From: Rhodovastum atsumiense
GTDB taxonomy: Bacteria > Pseudomonadota > Alphaproteobacteria > Acetobacterales > Acetobacteraceae
Direction of reading: 5' to 3'
DNA: 64,000 nucleotides
Assembly (NCBI GenBank): GCA_026225115.1
Contig: JAMFSE010000119.1
Location: 1 to 64,000, forward strand
Position numbers and translations under genes: made by a program. Within the stretch, counting starts at the first letter, position 1, and every line of letters begins with the position of its first letter. Shown one piece after another: positions 1-8,621 of this stretch. Under the pieces are notes generated by a model, which searched no databases, had not been told where the DNA came from, and was given only the letters and a program-made list of their open reading frames with translations.

Positions 1-207
1 GGAGAGAATGGCCCCCGCGGCACCCGAAACACTGAGGATGGCACAGGCACTGCCGGCAATCTTGCTGCCGAATGTGTGCAAATAGGCCAGCACCAGCTGT
101 TGCTGCGTGGCTACGTCGGCCTGCCGATTTTCGGCGAAACCCAAACCTGGTCTCCCTACGGCGGAACCCTCGCGCAAAATTGCCGGCTGAATCAGCCCAT
201 CGGCTGA
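1..207 (+). CDS. C-terminal end of an unrecognised protein (partial)
   Basis: Frame 1 is open from the first base to a TGA at 205-207, giving the last 68 residues of a protein whose start lies outside the window. The fragment is Gly- and Asn-rich, has two Cys residues (AAECVQ and QNCRL) and ends in NQPIG. The ORF track misses it because it has no start codon. A strong terminator follows within 16 bases, which supports a genuine gene end. The two cysteines and the polar composition would suit an exported protein, but no family is recognised. Confidence 0.6.
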   Translation, partial: GENGPRGTRNTEDGTGTAGNLAAECVQIGQHQLLLRGYVGLPIFGETQTWSPYGGTLAQNCRLNQPIG

Positions 208-222
208 CCAGCCCGCACAAAC

Positions 223-256
223 AAAAAGGGCGACCATAATAGCGGTCGCCCTTTTT
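223..256. terminator. Bidirectional intrinsic terminator
   Basis: A 13-bp perfect stem (AAAAAGGGCGACC paired with GGTCGCCCTTTTT) with an 8-base loop ends in a T run on the plus strand and, read in reverse, also has a T run. It lies between the plus-strand gene ending at 207 and the minus-strand gene ending at 260, so it can terminate both. Confidence 0.9.
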
Positions 257-259
257 TAT

Positions 260-853
260 TTAACCCGCCGGCGAAGCAGACTTCATCGCCGCTTGGATCA
301 TCGAAAGATGTTCTTCCAGCGTTGGCAGCGTCGCCGTCGCAAAAGCCTTCAAATCAGGGTCAGACCCGGTGCTCGCCTCAGCCTTGAACGCGGTAATCAC
401 CATCTCATGTCCCTTCAGCTCGGTCTTCAAATAATACGCATCGAAGGCCGACCCACTCAGGCCCTTCAACTTGGCGGATACAGCGGCCAGCCGCGGCCCA
501 ACCATCACCGGCAAGCTAATCCCCTTCTCCTTGGCAATGCTCGCCAGCTGCGTATTCGCCTTGGTATGATCGCTCACCATGGTGCTGCCGATATTCTTCA
601 CCGTGGCATCACCCATATTCGCTGCAAGCTTGCCGTCATTAACCTCGGCCATGCCGGCCATCGCGGCGATCTTCACAAAATGCGTGTCCTGCTCACTCAA
701 TTTCGCCATGCCGACGCTACCACTCGCATCGGTCGATGAATCCGGCGACGCCATGGTAGAAGGCGCGCTGGGCGAAGACATGGTTGAAGTCTGCGCCACC
801 GCAACCAGCGGCAGAGCAAGCACGGCGATACCCGTAAGAAAAATGCGTTTCAT
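260..853 (-). CDS. DUF4142 domain exported protein
   Basis: Predicted 197-residue protein of the DUF4142 family, an exported four-helix, ferritin-like fold common in alphaproteobacteria and of unknown function. It opens with a clear signal peptide (MKRIFLTGIAVLALP...VAVAQ), then a Ser/Thr/Pro-rich linker to about residue 48, then helices carrying MVSDHTKAN, GHEMVITAF and LEEHLSMIQ, where family members keep His/Glu residues. The ORF-track start eight codons upstream is unlikely. The start used here has GGAGG seven bases upstream and puts the signal peptide at residue 1. Monocistronic; shares the terminator at 223-256. Identification is by family resemblance, and no reaction can be assigned. 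Confidence 0.8.
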   Translation of the reverse strand: MKRIFLTGIAVLALPLVAVAQTSTMSSPSAPSTMASPDSSTDASGSVGMAKLSEQDTHFVKIAAMAGMAEVNDGKLAANMGDATVKNIGSTMVSDHTKANTQLASIAKEKGISLPVMVGPRLAAVSAKLKGLSGSAFDAYYLKTELKGHEMVITAFKAEASTGSDPDLKAFATATLPTLEEHLSMIQAAMKSASPAG

Positions 854-902
854 TTTGGTTCCTCCAATAATCGTCAATTACCCGAAAATTCGGGAAGTCA
901 CT

Positions 903-1301
903 CTAATTCAGCTGCGTCTTATCGTTCTTCTGTGCCAAAAGCTCCCGCACCGTCTTCACAAGCTTCTCTAAATTATACGGCTTCTGCACAAAAAACACCG
1001 GCGACGAAACCGCGCCAAGCCGCCGCTCGATATTCAGCGCATAGCCGGATGCAATGATGATCGGAATGTTAGGATCAAGATGCCGGATCATCGAGGCCAG
1101 CTCGAGTCCGTCGATCTTTCCCGGCATTTTGACATCGGTAAACAGTACATCGAAATGTTCCGGCTCATGAAAAAGCTTCAATGCCTCATCGCTATTCGCC
1201 GCTTCCGCAACCTCAAAACCCTGATCGCGCAGCGCTTCCGCCGTCACAAACCGGATCACGCTTTCGTCATCCACGAATAATACTCGGCTGTCGGAAGTCA
1301 C
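903..1301 (-). CDS. Single-domain response regulator (CheY-like receiver)
   Basis: A 132-residue stand-alone receiver domain. Visible receiver residues are the acidic pair D11/D12 (LFVDDES), the phospho-acceptor D56 (LFTDVKMPG), the Ser of IIIASGYA, and K107 in VQKPY. No output domain follows, so it should act as a phosphorelay intermediate or by protein contact, as similar proteins do beside hybrid histidine kinases in this class. Start is GTG with GAAGGA about eight bases upstream. No kinase is adjacent, so its partner is unknown. The gene is 49 bases upstream of the DUF4142 gene on the same strand and may be cotranscribed with it, although DUF4142 has its own good ribosome-binding site. 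Confidence 0.85.
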   Translation of the reverse strand: MTSDSRVLFVDDESVIRFVTAEALRDQGFEVAEAANSDEALKLFHEPEHFDVLFTDVKMPGKIDGLELASMIRHLDPNIPIIIASGYALNIERRLGAVSSPVFFVQKPYNLEKLVKTVRELLAQKNDKTQLN

Positions 1302-1456
1302 GGTGAAAATCCTTCAATATTCGGAAATGCAACCCAGGCAATTTGATATGGCGACCCTTAGCCTCCCAGCAAGCGAAATAGAATTTCCCGCAAATGAGGT
1401 TTTCTTTATGATTCCGGGACTTGCGGTCCTTAAATGTGGCGGCTAATCCATGCTTC

Positions 1457-2995
1457 ATGCAAACCAAGCCGGAATCGGCCGCGAGAAACCCACTCATTGC
1501 CCAAAAAAGCCGAGCCGGATTATGGATTTTTGCCATTTTCCTCATGGCGCTATGCGTCATCGCCACCGCCTGGTTCCCCATTGCGTCAATCACCAGCCTG
1601 CCGTCGGCAAATTATAACGAAGGCTGGAACGCCTACCGCCAATGGATGGCGCTGAAATCCCAACCCCTCTACGCGGCGCCCCCCAGTGAATGGACAACCA
1701 ACTACCCATTCCTCTCCTTCCACATCATCGCCGCCATCGGAAAATTTTTCGGGGTTTCCAAAACCGGCATGGTCCACACCGGCCGAACGGTCAGTTTTCT
1801 ATCGCTGATCGCCACTTGCGCGCTGAACGGCGGCATCATCCGCCTGGCCACCGGCAGCAAAGCCGCGGCGCTCTACGCAAGCCTCGCCCTGTTCGCCTAT
1901 CTCGCCTCCTTCTATGGCGCCGGCCGCGCCGCCGATGATCCCGAACTGCTCAGCCTCGCCTTCACCAGCCTGGCACTATTCGCCTATTTCAAAACCCTCT
2001 TCAGCGGCCGAACCGAAATCTGGATAACCCTCTGCGCCATCGCCTTCGCGCTCAGCCTGTTCACCAAGCACGATCTCATCGCTTTCCCGTTAAGCATCGC
2101 CGCGCATCTCCTCATCACCAAAAACTGGCGCCCGCTCGCGACCTTCCTCACCACCGGAATCATCGCCGCCTTCCTGCTGTTGGCCGCCTCCAACCATCTA
2201 GACGGCCCGTATTTTTTCGCAGCACTGCTGCAGCCACGCGCCTACGGCCTACAAAACCTCATCTCCGAAACCCTGCATTACCTGCTGCATTTCTCCATTC
2301 CGCTGCTGATCGCGCTTGCCGTGATCATACCCGGCCGCGAAATCCCCGCCCGCAGCCTGTTGCTGATCCTGCTTATCTTCACCAACCTCATCGCCATCTA
2401 TTTCTCCGGCGGCGACGGCGTCGCTTCCAACATCTTCTACCCGCCGCTGCTTGCCGATCTGCTCGCCTGCGTCATCGCAATTTCCGCAACCTCGCGATAT
2501 TTCCAAACCGCACTCGCCCTCACCACACTCACGGCCGTGGCAATGTCGCTCTCGCAATTGCACGTCGACGCCGGCGCAGAACGCCGCATGCCCGCCGCCA
2601 CCCAGGCGGCGCAACGCGCAATCGCGGAACTCGCATCAACCAACGGCCCCGCTATCTGCGAAGACCTGCTGCTCTGCTACCAGGCGGACAAGCCGATCGA
2701 TTACGACCCGTATTACGTCAAAGACCAGATCCTCATCCACCGCATCCAGCAGAACAGCATTCTTGCAGCCATAACCGCGCAGCATTACGCCGCCATCCAG
2801 ATCGAAGGCAGCATGGCGCAGGAATTATTAGCCGCCCGCCACGGCGGCCGCTTCACCGCCCCCATCCTCGATGCCATCCTGCAAAACTACCAACCCAGCC
2901 TGGCCGATCATTTCTATACCGTTCTAACGCCGATCCCTCAAAACCCCGGATCCAACCTGTCCCGGATCACAAAATCCCGCGCTGCCGGCGGATAA
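1457..2995 (+). CDS. GT-C-like polytopic membrane glycosyltransferase (putative)
   Basis: About 512 residues with a Lys/Arg-rich N-terminus, a first membrane span (LWIFAIFLMALCVIATAWF), a large first extracytoplasmic loop (NEGWNAYRQW...WTTNYPFLSF) and roughly ten further hydrophobic segments. That layout is typical of GT-C fold enzymes that use polyprenyl-phosphate sugars at the outer face of the inner membrane. The acidic residue in NEGWNAY occupies the place of the usual Asp/Glu motif in the first loop. The track starts at a TTG (1421); ATG 1457 is preferred because it begins the likely cytoplasmic tail, though no good ribosome-binding site is seen for either. Donor and acceptor are unknown. 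Its 3' end overlaps the convergent GT22-like gene by 58 bp. Confidence 0.55.
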   Translation: MQTKPESAARNPLIAQKSRAGLWIFAIFLMALCVIATAWFPIASITSLPSANYNEGWNAYRQWMALKSQPLYAAPPSEWTTNYPFLSFHIIAAIGKFFGVSKTGMVHTGRTVSFLSLIATCALNGGIIRLATGSKAAALYASLALFAYLASFYGAGRAADDPELLSLAFTSLALFAYFKTLFSGRTEIWITLCAIAFALSLFTKHDLIAFPLSIAAHLLITKNWRPLATFLTTGIIAAFLLLAASNHLDGPYFFAALLQPRAYGLQNLISETLHYLLHFSIPLLIALAVIIPGREIPARSLLLILLIFTNLIAIYFSGGDGVASNIFYPPLLADLLACVIAISATSRYFQTALALTTLTAVAMSLSQLHVDAGAERRMPAATQAAQRAIAELASTNGPAICEDLLLCYQADKPIDYDPYYVKDQILIHRIQQNSILAAITAQHYAAIQIEGSMAQELLAARHGGRFTAPILDAILQNYQPSLADHFYTVLTPIPQNPGSNLSRITKSRAAGG

Positions 2996-4407
2996 ACCAG
3001 CGAGAAGGGGCGCGCGTGCGACTCATCGGCCACCGGTGCCCGCGTCCAGAAACACACCTCCGGCCCGCGCGGCCTGAACGCAATCCAACTCTGCCGCGCG
3101 CAATCCCCAAGCCTGAACCCCGCCGGAATATTCCTCTCGCCGGCAGGCGCCACAATCGCATCGGCAAACTGCGCCCCCGTCGCATCGGTAAACCGGGTGC
3201 TCCCAAACACCGGCATGATCGGCAAAAACCCCCGATCCCAGATCTCAATCGCAACCTCATGCGGATCATGCGCCGCCAGCGCGCAGTAAAACCCAAACGC
3301 GCTCCCCTGCCAGCGCAGCGTCTGGTAGAAAACCGGACTCGCATAAGGCCCGGCCAGCAACAGCGCCACCACAGCAAAACCCCGCACGTCGCCATCCCGC
3401 CAAACCCCGGCCAGCCCAATCCCGGCCAGCGGCACCGCCAGCGCCACCGCCGGAAAAATATAGCGCAACTCCTTATGCGTAATCAGGCTGTGCTCAACCA
3501 GAATCGCCAGCACCACCCAGCCCGCGACGGGGAACTGCTTCGCCCCCCGCCACGCCAGCCACACCAGAACAACCGCCCCCCACAACCACGCCAGCAGCAG
3601 GTTCAGCGGAAAATACAGCGGCGAGCTGGAATCGAAATAACCGGAGGCAATCCCAACCACCAGATTGAGATAGAAATTCATCCAGAAACTACGAAAAGCC
3701 TCGCCCCAGCTCCACCAGTCCAGCAACCCCACTGCCAGCACCGGCAACGCCGCCATCCCGACCGCCAGCCACCAGTTCCGCAATTGCCTGCTGCAAAGAT
3801 AAATCCCGGCTATCGCAATCGCCGGGGCCAATTGCTCGCGCAATGCAAAACTCAGCCCCAGCAGAAACCCCGCCGCCAGCACGTGCCGCCTCCGCCCATC
3901 CCGCCGGTGCAGCACCGCCAGATAAATCGCCGGCAGCAACGCATAGGCGGCGAAGGCCTCCTCCATCGGATGCGGCGCCATCAGCCATAAATCCGGCCAG
4001 ACCGCCGCCAGCATCCCCGCCAGCCACGCCCCGCGAACCCCCTGGTAAATCGCCCCCAGCCGCACCGCGCACCACACCACGGACAGCGACGCCAAACAGC
4101 AAGCCACCCGGACCGCCAGCAGCCCCGGCAAGGGCGCCGCAGTGAACCAGCGCATGACCGCCATCGGTGCCGCCAGCGCCAGCGGGATCAACCAGGACCG
4201 TAACCCAACCTGAAATTCCCACGGCACGAAACCGCCATGAAACACCAGCCGATGCGCCTGCTCCAAATATTGAAAAATCTCATCCGGCGCATAAAAATTC
4301 CGCAGCACCAGCGCGTTCAGCAGCCTTGGCGCCAGTCCCGCCGCCAGGCACCAAACCATCGGCCGCCGCCACGCACCCGCCCCAAATTTCTGCAAAACCC
4401 GACCCAT
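2938..4407 (-). CDS. GT22-like (Alg9/PIG-B type) mannosyltransferase
   Basis: About 489 residues, highly hydrophobic, resembling the Alg9-like GT22 family. The first loop holds YAPDEIFQYLEQAHRLVF followed by WEFQ and GLRSWLIP, the family's catalytic DE and R-S-W-x-x-P patterns. A downstream HKELRYIFP matches the family's conserved H-K-E-x-R motif. GT22 members transfer mannose or related sugars from a polyprenyl-phosphate donor. The track start at 4446 is a TTG without a ribosome-binding site; ATG 4407 is preferred. Converges on, and overlaps, the neighbouring GT-C-like gene. The acceptor in this organism is unknown; an envelope glycan or glycolipid is inferred. Confidence 0.75.
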   Translation of the reverse strand: MGRVLQKFGAGAWRRPMVWCLAAGLAPRLLNALVLRNFYAPDEIFQYLEQAHRLVFHGGFVPWEFQVGLRSWLIPLALAAPMAVMRWFTAAPLPGLLAVRVACCLASLSVVWCAVRLGAIYQGVRGAWLAGMLAAVWPDLWLMAPHPMEEAFAAYALLPAIYLAVLHRRDGRRRHVLAAGFLLGLSFALREQLAPAIAIAGIYLCSRQLRNWWLAVGMAALPVLAVGLLDWWSWGEAFRSFWMNFYLNLVVGIASGYFDSSSPLYFPLNLLLAWLWGAVVLVWLAWRGAKQFPVAGWVVLAILVEHSLITHKELRYIFPAVALAVPLAGIGLAGVWRDGDVRGFAVVALLLAGPYASPVFYQTLRWQGSAFGFYCALAAHDPHEVAIEIWDRGFLPIMPVFGSTRFTDATGAQFADAIVAPAGERNIPAGFRLGDCARQSWIAFRPRGPEVCFWTRAPVADESHARPFSLVYPPAARDFVIRDRLDPGF

Positions 4408-4478
4408 AACCCGCCGCGCTTGACCAGATAAGCCGCCCCGGCGCAAGTGCTTGCCAAAACGCCGGGAGCAAAAGCGCC

Positions 4479-5360
4479 ATGAAACTCGCCATCCAAACCC
4501 ACAAGCTGCAGGACTGGTACGGCGCCGACCCCTGGGGCATCATCGAGCAGGTCAAACGCGCCGAGGAAATCGGCATCGCCCAGGTCGAGGTCGCGGACCA
4601 CATCGTCCGCGTCACCGACCCCACCGGCTACCCCTACGGCAAGCCCGGCACCCCCGCCGACTATCCCTGGTTCGAGCCGATCACTTTGCTCGCCGGCATC
4701 GCCGCCGTCACGAAAACCATCCGCCTCTCCACCGGCATCCTGGTCTCGCCGCTCCGCCCGCCGCCGCTGCTGGCCAAAAGCCTCACCACGCTGGACCTCA
4801 TCTCCCGCGGCCGCGTCGACATCGGCATCGGCGTCGGCTGGCAGCGCGCCGAATATGAAACCTCGGCCATCCCCTGGGAAAAACGCTTCTCCCGCATGAC
4901 CGACCAGATCCGCGCCTGCAAAGCGCTATGGACGCAATCCCCCGCCAACCACCAGGGCGAATTCTACAGCCTCAACGATATCTACTCCCAGCCCTTCCCA
5001 GCCCAGCCAGGCGGGGTTCCGGTCTGGTTCGGCTTCGGCCTCGGTGATCGCAACCTCGACCGGATCGCCGAACTCGGCGACGGCTGGCTCCCCGCCGAAA
5101 ACCGCCCGGATGTGCTCGCCGAACAAATCGCCAGCATCAAATCCGCCATGCAGGACAAAGGCCGCGACCCCACCAACTTCCAGGTCCGCGTAACCCTGAA
5201 ACCCCGCGCCTCGGAAACCAATCCGCAGGATGCCTTCCGCCGCATCCCCGATTACGCCGCTGCCGGCGTCACCATCCTATCCCTGCAAACCCACGACTAC
5301 GTAAAACGCCCCGACGAAGTAGACGACCTCCTCCGCGCCGCAGTCGCCGCGACGAAGTAA
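4479..5360 (+). CDS. LLM-class flavin-dependent oxidoreductase
   Basis: A 293-residue luciferase-like (bacterial luciferase / F420-LLM) TIM-barrel protein. It shows EEIGIAQVEVADHI near residue 30, GIGVGWQRAEY near 119, and the C-terminal PVWFGFGLGDRNLDRIAELGDGWLP that the family uses in flavin binding. It may use FMNH2 or F420; the sequence alone does not decide, and an alphaproteobacterium more often uses FMN. ATG start with GGGAG about 13 bases upstream. Substrate unknown. It is followed two bases after the stop by a dispersed hairpin repeat that probably terminates it. Confidence 0.8.
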   Translation: MKLAIQTHKLQDWYGADPWGIIEQVKRAEEIGIAQVEVADHIVRVTDPTGYPYGKPGTPADYPWFEPITLLAGIAAVTKTIRLSTGILVSPLRPPPLLAKSLTTLDLISRGRVDIGIGVGWQRAEYETSAIPWEKRFSRMTDQIRACKALWTQSPANHQGEFYSLNDIYSQPFPAQPGGVPVWFGFGLGDRNLDRIAELGDGWLPAENRPDVLAEQIASIKSAMQDKGRDPTNFQVRVTLKPRASETNPQDAFRRIPDYAAAGVTILSLQTHDYVKRPDEVDDLLRAAVAATK

Positions 5361-5361
5361 G

Positions 5362-5407
5362 GGGTCGCTTTTTGAAAAAAGCTCCGCAAAAACTGTTTTG
5401 AATCCAA
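5362..5407 (+). repeat. Hairpin repeat, variant B (GGTCGCTTTTTGAAAAAAGC...CAAAAACT)
   Basis: Starts right after the LLM gene stop. GCTTTTT and AAAAAGC pair across a short loop, followed by CTCCGCAAAAACTGTTTTG. The same arrangement occurs in reverse at 36141-36176. It probably acts as a transcription terminator. Confidence 0.7.
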
Positions 5408-5438
5408 GCCACGGACGCTCGGCGCCCCCGTCTCTCGT

Positions 5439-5467
5439 AGGGTGGGTTAGCGAAGCTAACCCACCCT
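5439..5467. repeat. REP-type palindrome (GTAGGGTGGGTTAGC family)
   Basis: Perfect 13-bp stem AGGGTGGGTTAGC / GCTAACCCACCCT with a GAA loop, lying between the LLM oxidoreductase and the convergent alcohol dehydrogenase. Related copies occur at 7150, 7708, 29425, 53565 and, degenerate, 59232. Confidence 0.85.
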
Positions 5468-5510
5468 CTTTACCATCCTACACTCATGCCGCACGGTCAA
5501 AGCCCACCAA

Positions 5511-6590
5511 CTAAAAAACAACAACATTTCTTCTGGTCTCGCCCTTAATCATCCGTGCATACCCCTCATTAATCTCCCCCAACGAAATCCGGTCCGAAAC
5601 CAACTCATCCAGCATCAACTTCCCATCCCGATATAGTCTCGCCAATTTCGGTAACAAAATCTGAAACGGCGAACTCCCCATCAACGAGCCGACAACCCGC
5701 ACCTCATTGAACATCAAACTCGCCATCGGCAGTGCCACCTCGGCGCCGGTCCGCGGCATTCCCACCAGCACCGCGGTGCCGCCTTTGCGCAGCATTTTAA
5801 ACGCCTGCAGCAACGTCGCCGGCAGCCCGATCACCTCGAACGCAGTGTCAACGCCGCCGCCGCTGATCTCCAGCACCTCCGCCACCGCATCCGGCCCGCC
5901 CAGCACCGTATCCGTCGCGCCAAATTTCCTTGCCGCCGCCAATTTCGCCGCCGACACATCGATCGCGATAATCACCGCGGCACCCGCAATCCTTGCCCCC
6001 TGCACCACGTTCAATCCAACCCCGCCACAGCCAATCACCACCACGGTTGATCCTGCCTGCACCCGCCCGCCATACAGTGCCGCGCCCACGCCGGTCTGCA
6101 CCGCGCACCCCATCAGCGCCGCGCACTCCGCCGGCACGCCTTCAGGAATTTTCACCACCGAACGCTGATGCGCGACCACCGCCTCCGCAAACCCGCCTAT
6201 CCCCGCCAGCTGATAAACCGGCCGCCGCTTCCAGGTAATGCGCGACCCCGCTTCGCGCGCCATCCCCGTCGGCTTCGCATCGCAGCGATAATTAAACCCG
6301 GTCTGGCACTGCGCGCATTCTCCGCAAAACGCCGAAAACGACGTCGCCACCCGGTCCCCCACCGCAATCCCGAAAACCCCATCCCCCACCGCCTCGACAA
6401 TCCCCGCCGCCTCATGCCCCAGCACCGCCGGGGTGGTCGTCGCATTATCCCCGGCGATCAGATGGTAATCGCTATGGCAAAGCCCGCTCGCCTGCACCCG
6501 CAGCCGAATTTCTCCTGCCCGCGGCCCATCGAGTTCCACATCCTCAACGGTGAGCTTCTCGCCCACGGCGTGAAATATCGAAGCCTTCAT
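5511..6590 (-). CDS. Zinc-dependent alcohol dehydrogenase (MDR, class III-like)
   Basis: A 359-residue medium-chain dehydrogenase/reductase. Catalytic zinc ligands are visible as GLCHSDYH and GHEAAGIVE; the four structural-zinc cysteines are in CGECAQCQTGFNYRC; the NAD-binding Rossmann motif is IGCGGVGLNVVQGA. Overall arrangement and length match the NAD(P)-dependent long-branch alcohol/aldehyde dehydrogenases related to formaldehyde or NDMA-dependent enzymes. It should oxidise a primary alcohol or a hemithioacetal-like substrate in the cytoplasm. Start ATG has GGAGG eight bases upstream. Single gene between a palindromic repeat and a divergent small membrane protein. Exact substrate cannot be read from the sequence. 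Confidence 0.88.
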   Translation of the reverse strand: MKASIFHAVGEKLTVEDVELDGPRAGEIRLRVQASGLCHSDYHLIAGDNATTTPAVLGHEAAGIVEAVGDGVFGIAVGDRVATSFSAFCGECAQCQTGFNYRCDAKPTGMAREAGSRITWKRRPVYQLAGIGGFAEAVVAHQRSVVKIPEGVPAECAALMGCAVQTGVGAALYGGRVQAGSTVVVIGCGGVGLNVVQGARIAGAAVIIAIDVSAAKLAAARKFGATDTVLGGPDAVAEVLEISGGGVDTAFEVIGLPATLLQAFKMLRKGGTAVLVGMPRTGAEVALPMASLMFNEVRVVGSLMGSSPFQILLPKLARLYRDGKLMLDELVSDRISLGEINEGYARMIKGETRRNVVVF

Positions 6591-6666
6591 TTTGTTTCCT
6601 CCACTTGCGTTCGGCGCTTATTGGCGCAACCTTCGCGGCCAAACCGTCCCGCTGGCAAGGATAAAA

Positions 6667-7152
6667 ATGTCCCAAACCGCCATCGTCCTCTCCACCAGTC
6701 TCCTGTCGCTGCTGATCCTGGCATTCGCACTCTGGCTGGCGCTGCGCATCCTCAAAGCCAGGGAGCGCCGCCTGGATAACCTCGCCCTGCAAACCGCAAC
6801 CGGCGACGAAACCCCCATCCCCGTAAGATCGCTGATGACCGGGGGCAGGGGCCTCGGCGGCACCACCAAAAACAGCATGAACCCCCGTCTGTCCATCACC
6901 CGGGACGGCATCCGCTTCCGCATCTTCCGCGATACGTGCTGGTCTTTCGCGGAAATAGCCCGCGTCGACCTGCAAAAATTCCCCTTCGGCATGAACCTGC
7001 TGTTCACCAGCACAGACGGCACAACCCTCACAGCCGACGTCCGCAACCCGGACACCGCAAAGAGAGTTTTATCCTCACTCCCGCCCACACTCCCGCTCAC
7101 CCCCACCGCCGCTGCCGCCCGCAACAACACCGAAGCGCCAAACAAGCGGTAG
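6667..7152 (+). CDS. Membrane-anchored protein of unknown function
   Basis: 161 residues: a single N-terminal membrane span (about residues 5-27, IVLSTSLLSLLILAFALWLALRI), then a cytoplasmic part with a PH-like flavour (RLSITRDGIRFRIFRDTCWSFAEIARVDLQKF), then a Pro/Thr/Ala-rich tail. The track's longer form begins 25 codons upstream; ATG 6667 has AAGGA at a proper distance and starts the hydrophobic helix. The pattern 'scale-type residue, then D/E-G-I-x-x-R' resembles bacterial PH-domain proteins but is not enough to assign it. The stop codon TAG is the first part of a dispersed palindromic repeat. Confidence 0.6.
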   Translation: MSQTAIVLSTSLLSLLILAFALWLALRILKARERRLDNLALQTATGDETPIPVRSLMTGGRGLGGTTKNSMNPRLSITRDGIRFRIFRDTCWSFAEIARVDLQKFPFGMNLLFTSTDGTTLTADVRNPDTAKRVLSSLPPTLPLTPTAAAARNNTEAPNKR

Positions 7153-7178
7153 GGTGGGGTGCATTTTCGCACCCCACC
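7150..7178. repeat. REP-type palindrome, includes the stop codon of the upstream gene
   Basis: TAGGGTGGGGTGC / GCACCCCACC with an ATTTTC loop. The TAG is the stop codon of the upstream gene. A likely transcription terminator, followed by about 65 bases with no other visible feature. Confidence 0.8.
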
Positions 7179-7245
7179 GCTTCCGGCTAACCCTTTACCC
7201 CGGCGCTTTCATCGCATGGAAACATCTGGCCGATAAAATCCCGCA

Positions 7246-7710
7246 ATGACCTCTCACCGTCACGCCAGAGAATGCGCAGCCCTCTTAGCGCTCACGGTAG
7301 CAAGCTGCGCCCCCCAGCTCACAGCAAACCCCATTCAACTAACGCCGGCCAACCAGATCGCGCTGCGGGACGGCACGCCGATCGTCAGGCTGATCGGCAT
7401 CAAAGGCAATCCGCGCGCCACCGTCCTCTTTATTTTTCCCAACGGCGAAACCCTCACCGGCGACGCCTTCATGAACGCGGACGTCAAAAACACCATGACG
7501 CTCTGGGGCCAGGTACCCCAGACCGCGTCCGCCGCCTTCACCATCACCATGGTTGCCGTCGACCAGCCGAAAGCGATGAACTGCGCCGGAACAATCAGCG
7601 CAACGGCAACAGATTTAACCTGCAGCTTCAGCGACGGCGCAATCTACCGCAACTTCTACACCGCCCCGCCTTCCAATCCTCCAGCCATCACACCCACAAA
7701 GCACGCGTAG
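7246..7710 (+). CDS. Putative lipoprotein of unknown function
   Basis: 154 residues. The N-terminus (SHRHARECAALLALTVASCAPQ) has a positively charged part, a short hydrophobic stretch and a lipobox-like VASC, so a lipid-anchored envelope protein is likely. The mature part looks beta-rich, with two Cys residues (MNCAGT, LTCSFS) that may form a disulfide. No family recognised. ATG start with no strong ribosome-binding site. The stop codon is again part of a GTAGGGTGGGG palindrome, so the last residues (TPTKHA) adjoin a repeat junction. The longer track ORF at 7272-8294 in another frame is low-complexity and rejected. Confidence 0.6.
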   Translation: MTSHRHARECAALLALTVASCAPQLTANPIQLTPANQIALRDGTPIVRLIGIKGNPRATVLFIFPNGETLTGDAFMNADVKNTMTLWGQVPQTASAAFTITMVAVDQPKAMNCAGTISATATDLTCSFSDGAIYRNFYTAPPSNPPAITPTKHA

Positions 7711-7736
7711 GGTGGGGTGCGCTTCCGCACCCCGCC
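7708..7736. repeat. REP-type palindrome, includes the stop codon of the upstream gene
   Basis: TAG followed by GGTGGGGTGC / GCACCCCGCC with a GCTTCC loop (one G-T pair). Same family as 5439 and 7150. The next 130 bases before the YceI gene hold nothing else that I can support. Confidence 0.8.
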
Positions 7737-7864
7737 GCCGCAATCTGCGCCAATCCCCGCCTGGATGTGGGAAATTCCTCCGCCGCCATAATGAAGCGCC
7801 TGATTTGCCTCAGGCTTGCGCTAATTCCCCAGCCAATCAAACAGCACACCGGCGAAACCGCGCG

Positions 7865-8482
7865 CTACTTCACACTGCCGAACTCGGCATCGATCACCAG
7901 CTGCACCTGCTCCCCAAGCATTGGCGATAAGCCAAAATCCGCGGTCTTCAAATTCGCGGTCGCCTCGGCGCCCATCCGGGCATGCCCCATAAAACCCTTG
8001 CCGGCACCCACCAGCATTACGTCAAATGTCAGCGGCACGGTTTTCCCCAGCAGCGTGAAATTTCCTGCAACCTTCGCCTCGGTCGCCCCAACTTTTACAA
8101 ACTTCGTCGAAACAAACCGCGCCTCCGGATATTTCTTGCTGTCCAGATATCCTGGTCCCGCCAGCTCCGCCGCAAACCCCGCAACCGGCGTCTCAATAGA
8201 TGCCGTCTCCACCGTAGCCTCCAGCGTATCCTTCACCGGGTCAGCATCCCAATGCAGATTCCCCGTCACCTTACCGAAACGGAAAATGCTGTAGGAATAT
8301 CCAATATGCGAAACCTTCGCGACAACCGCGGTATGATCCGGATCCAGTCGATAATCGCCGGCCGGCGCCAGCCCGGCGTCCAGCTGCCCGGCATACACCC
8401 CAGCCGGCAACTGCATCTGCGCCATCGCCACCGGACAAATCCAACCAAACACCGCCAGTGCGGCCAACCCCGATCTCCACAT
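7865..8482 (-). CDS. YceI-family periplasmic lipid-binding protein
   Basis: 205 residues. Signal peptide MWRSGLAALAVFGWICPVAMAQ, then a lipocalin-like YceI domain: GDYRLDPDHTAVVAKVSHIGYSYS, the characteristic LEATVETASIET, a P-E-A-R-F-x-S-T-K pattern, GNFTLLGKTVPLTFDV and the C-terminal LVIDAEFGSVK. Family members bind isoprenoid-like molecules in the periplasm and are often acid- or stress-linked. The 272-residue track version begins 67 codons upstream in low-complexity sequence that covers the divergent promoter; ATG 8482, with GGGGCGG just upstream, is preferred. Divergent from the DUF35-thiolase pair. Confidence 0.88.
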   Translation of the reverse strand: MWRSGLAALAVFGWICPVAMAQMQLPAGVYAGQLDAGLAPAGDYRLDPDHTAVVAKVSHIGYSYSIFRFGKVTGNLHWDADPVKDTLEATVETASIETPVAGFAAELAGPGYLDSKKYPEARFVSTKFVKVGATEAKVAGNFTLLGKTVPLTFDVMLVGAGKGFMGHARMGAEATANLKTADFGLSPMLGEQVQLVIDAEFGSVK

Positions 8483-8621
8483 ATTCCGCCCCCCATGCTT
8501 TGCGCCCAGCCTAACCAGCCCGCGCCGCGCCAGCAATCCTCGCTGGCGATCCTGTTGACACAACGCCCCGCCCCCGGCACCACCAAGGCAAGAAAATCCA
8601 GATCCAGGAGCCCGCCGAAGC

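Noticed and set aside
7272-8294. 340-aa plus-strand ORF across the lipoprotein and YceI genes
   Set aside because: Runs through a palindromic repeat and opposite a clear YceI gene; low-complexity His/Arg/Pro sequence.
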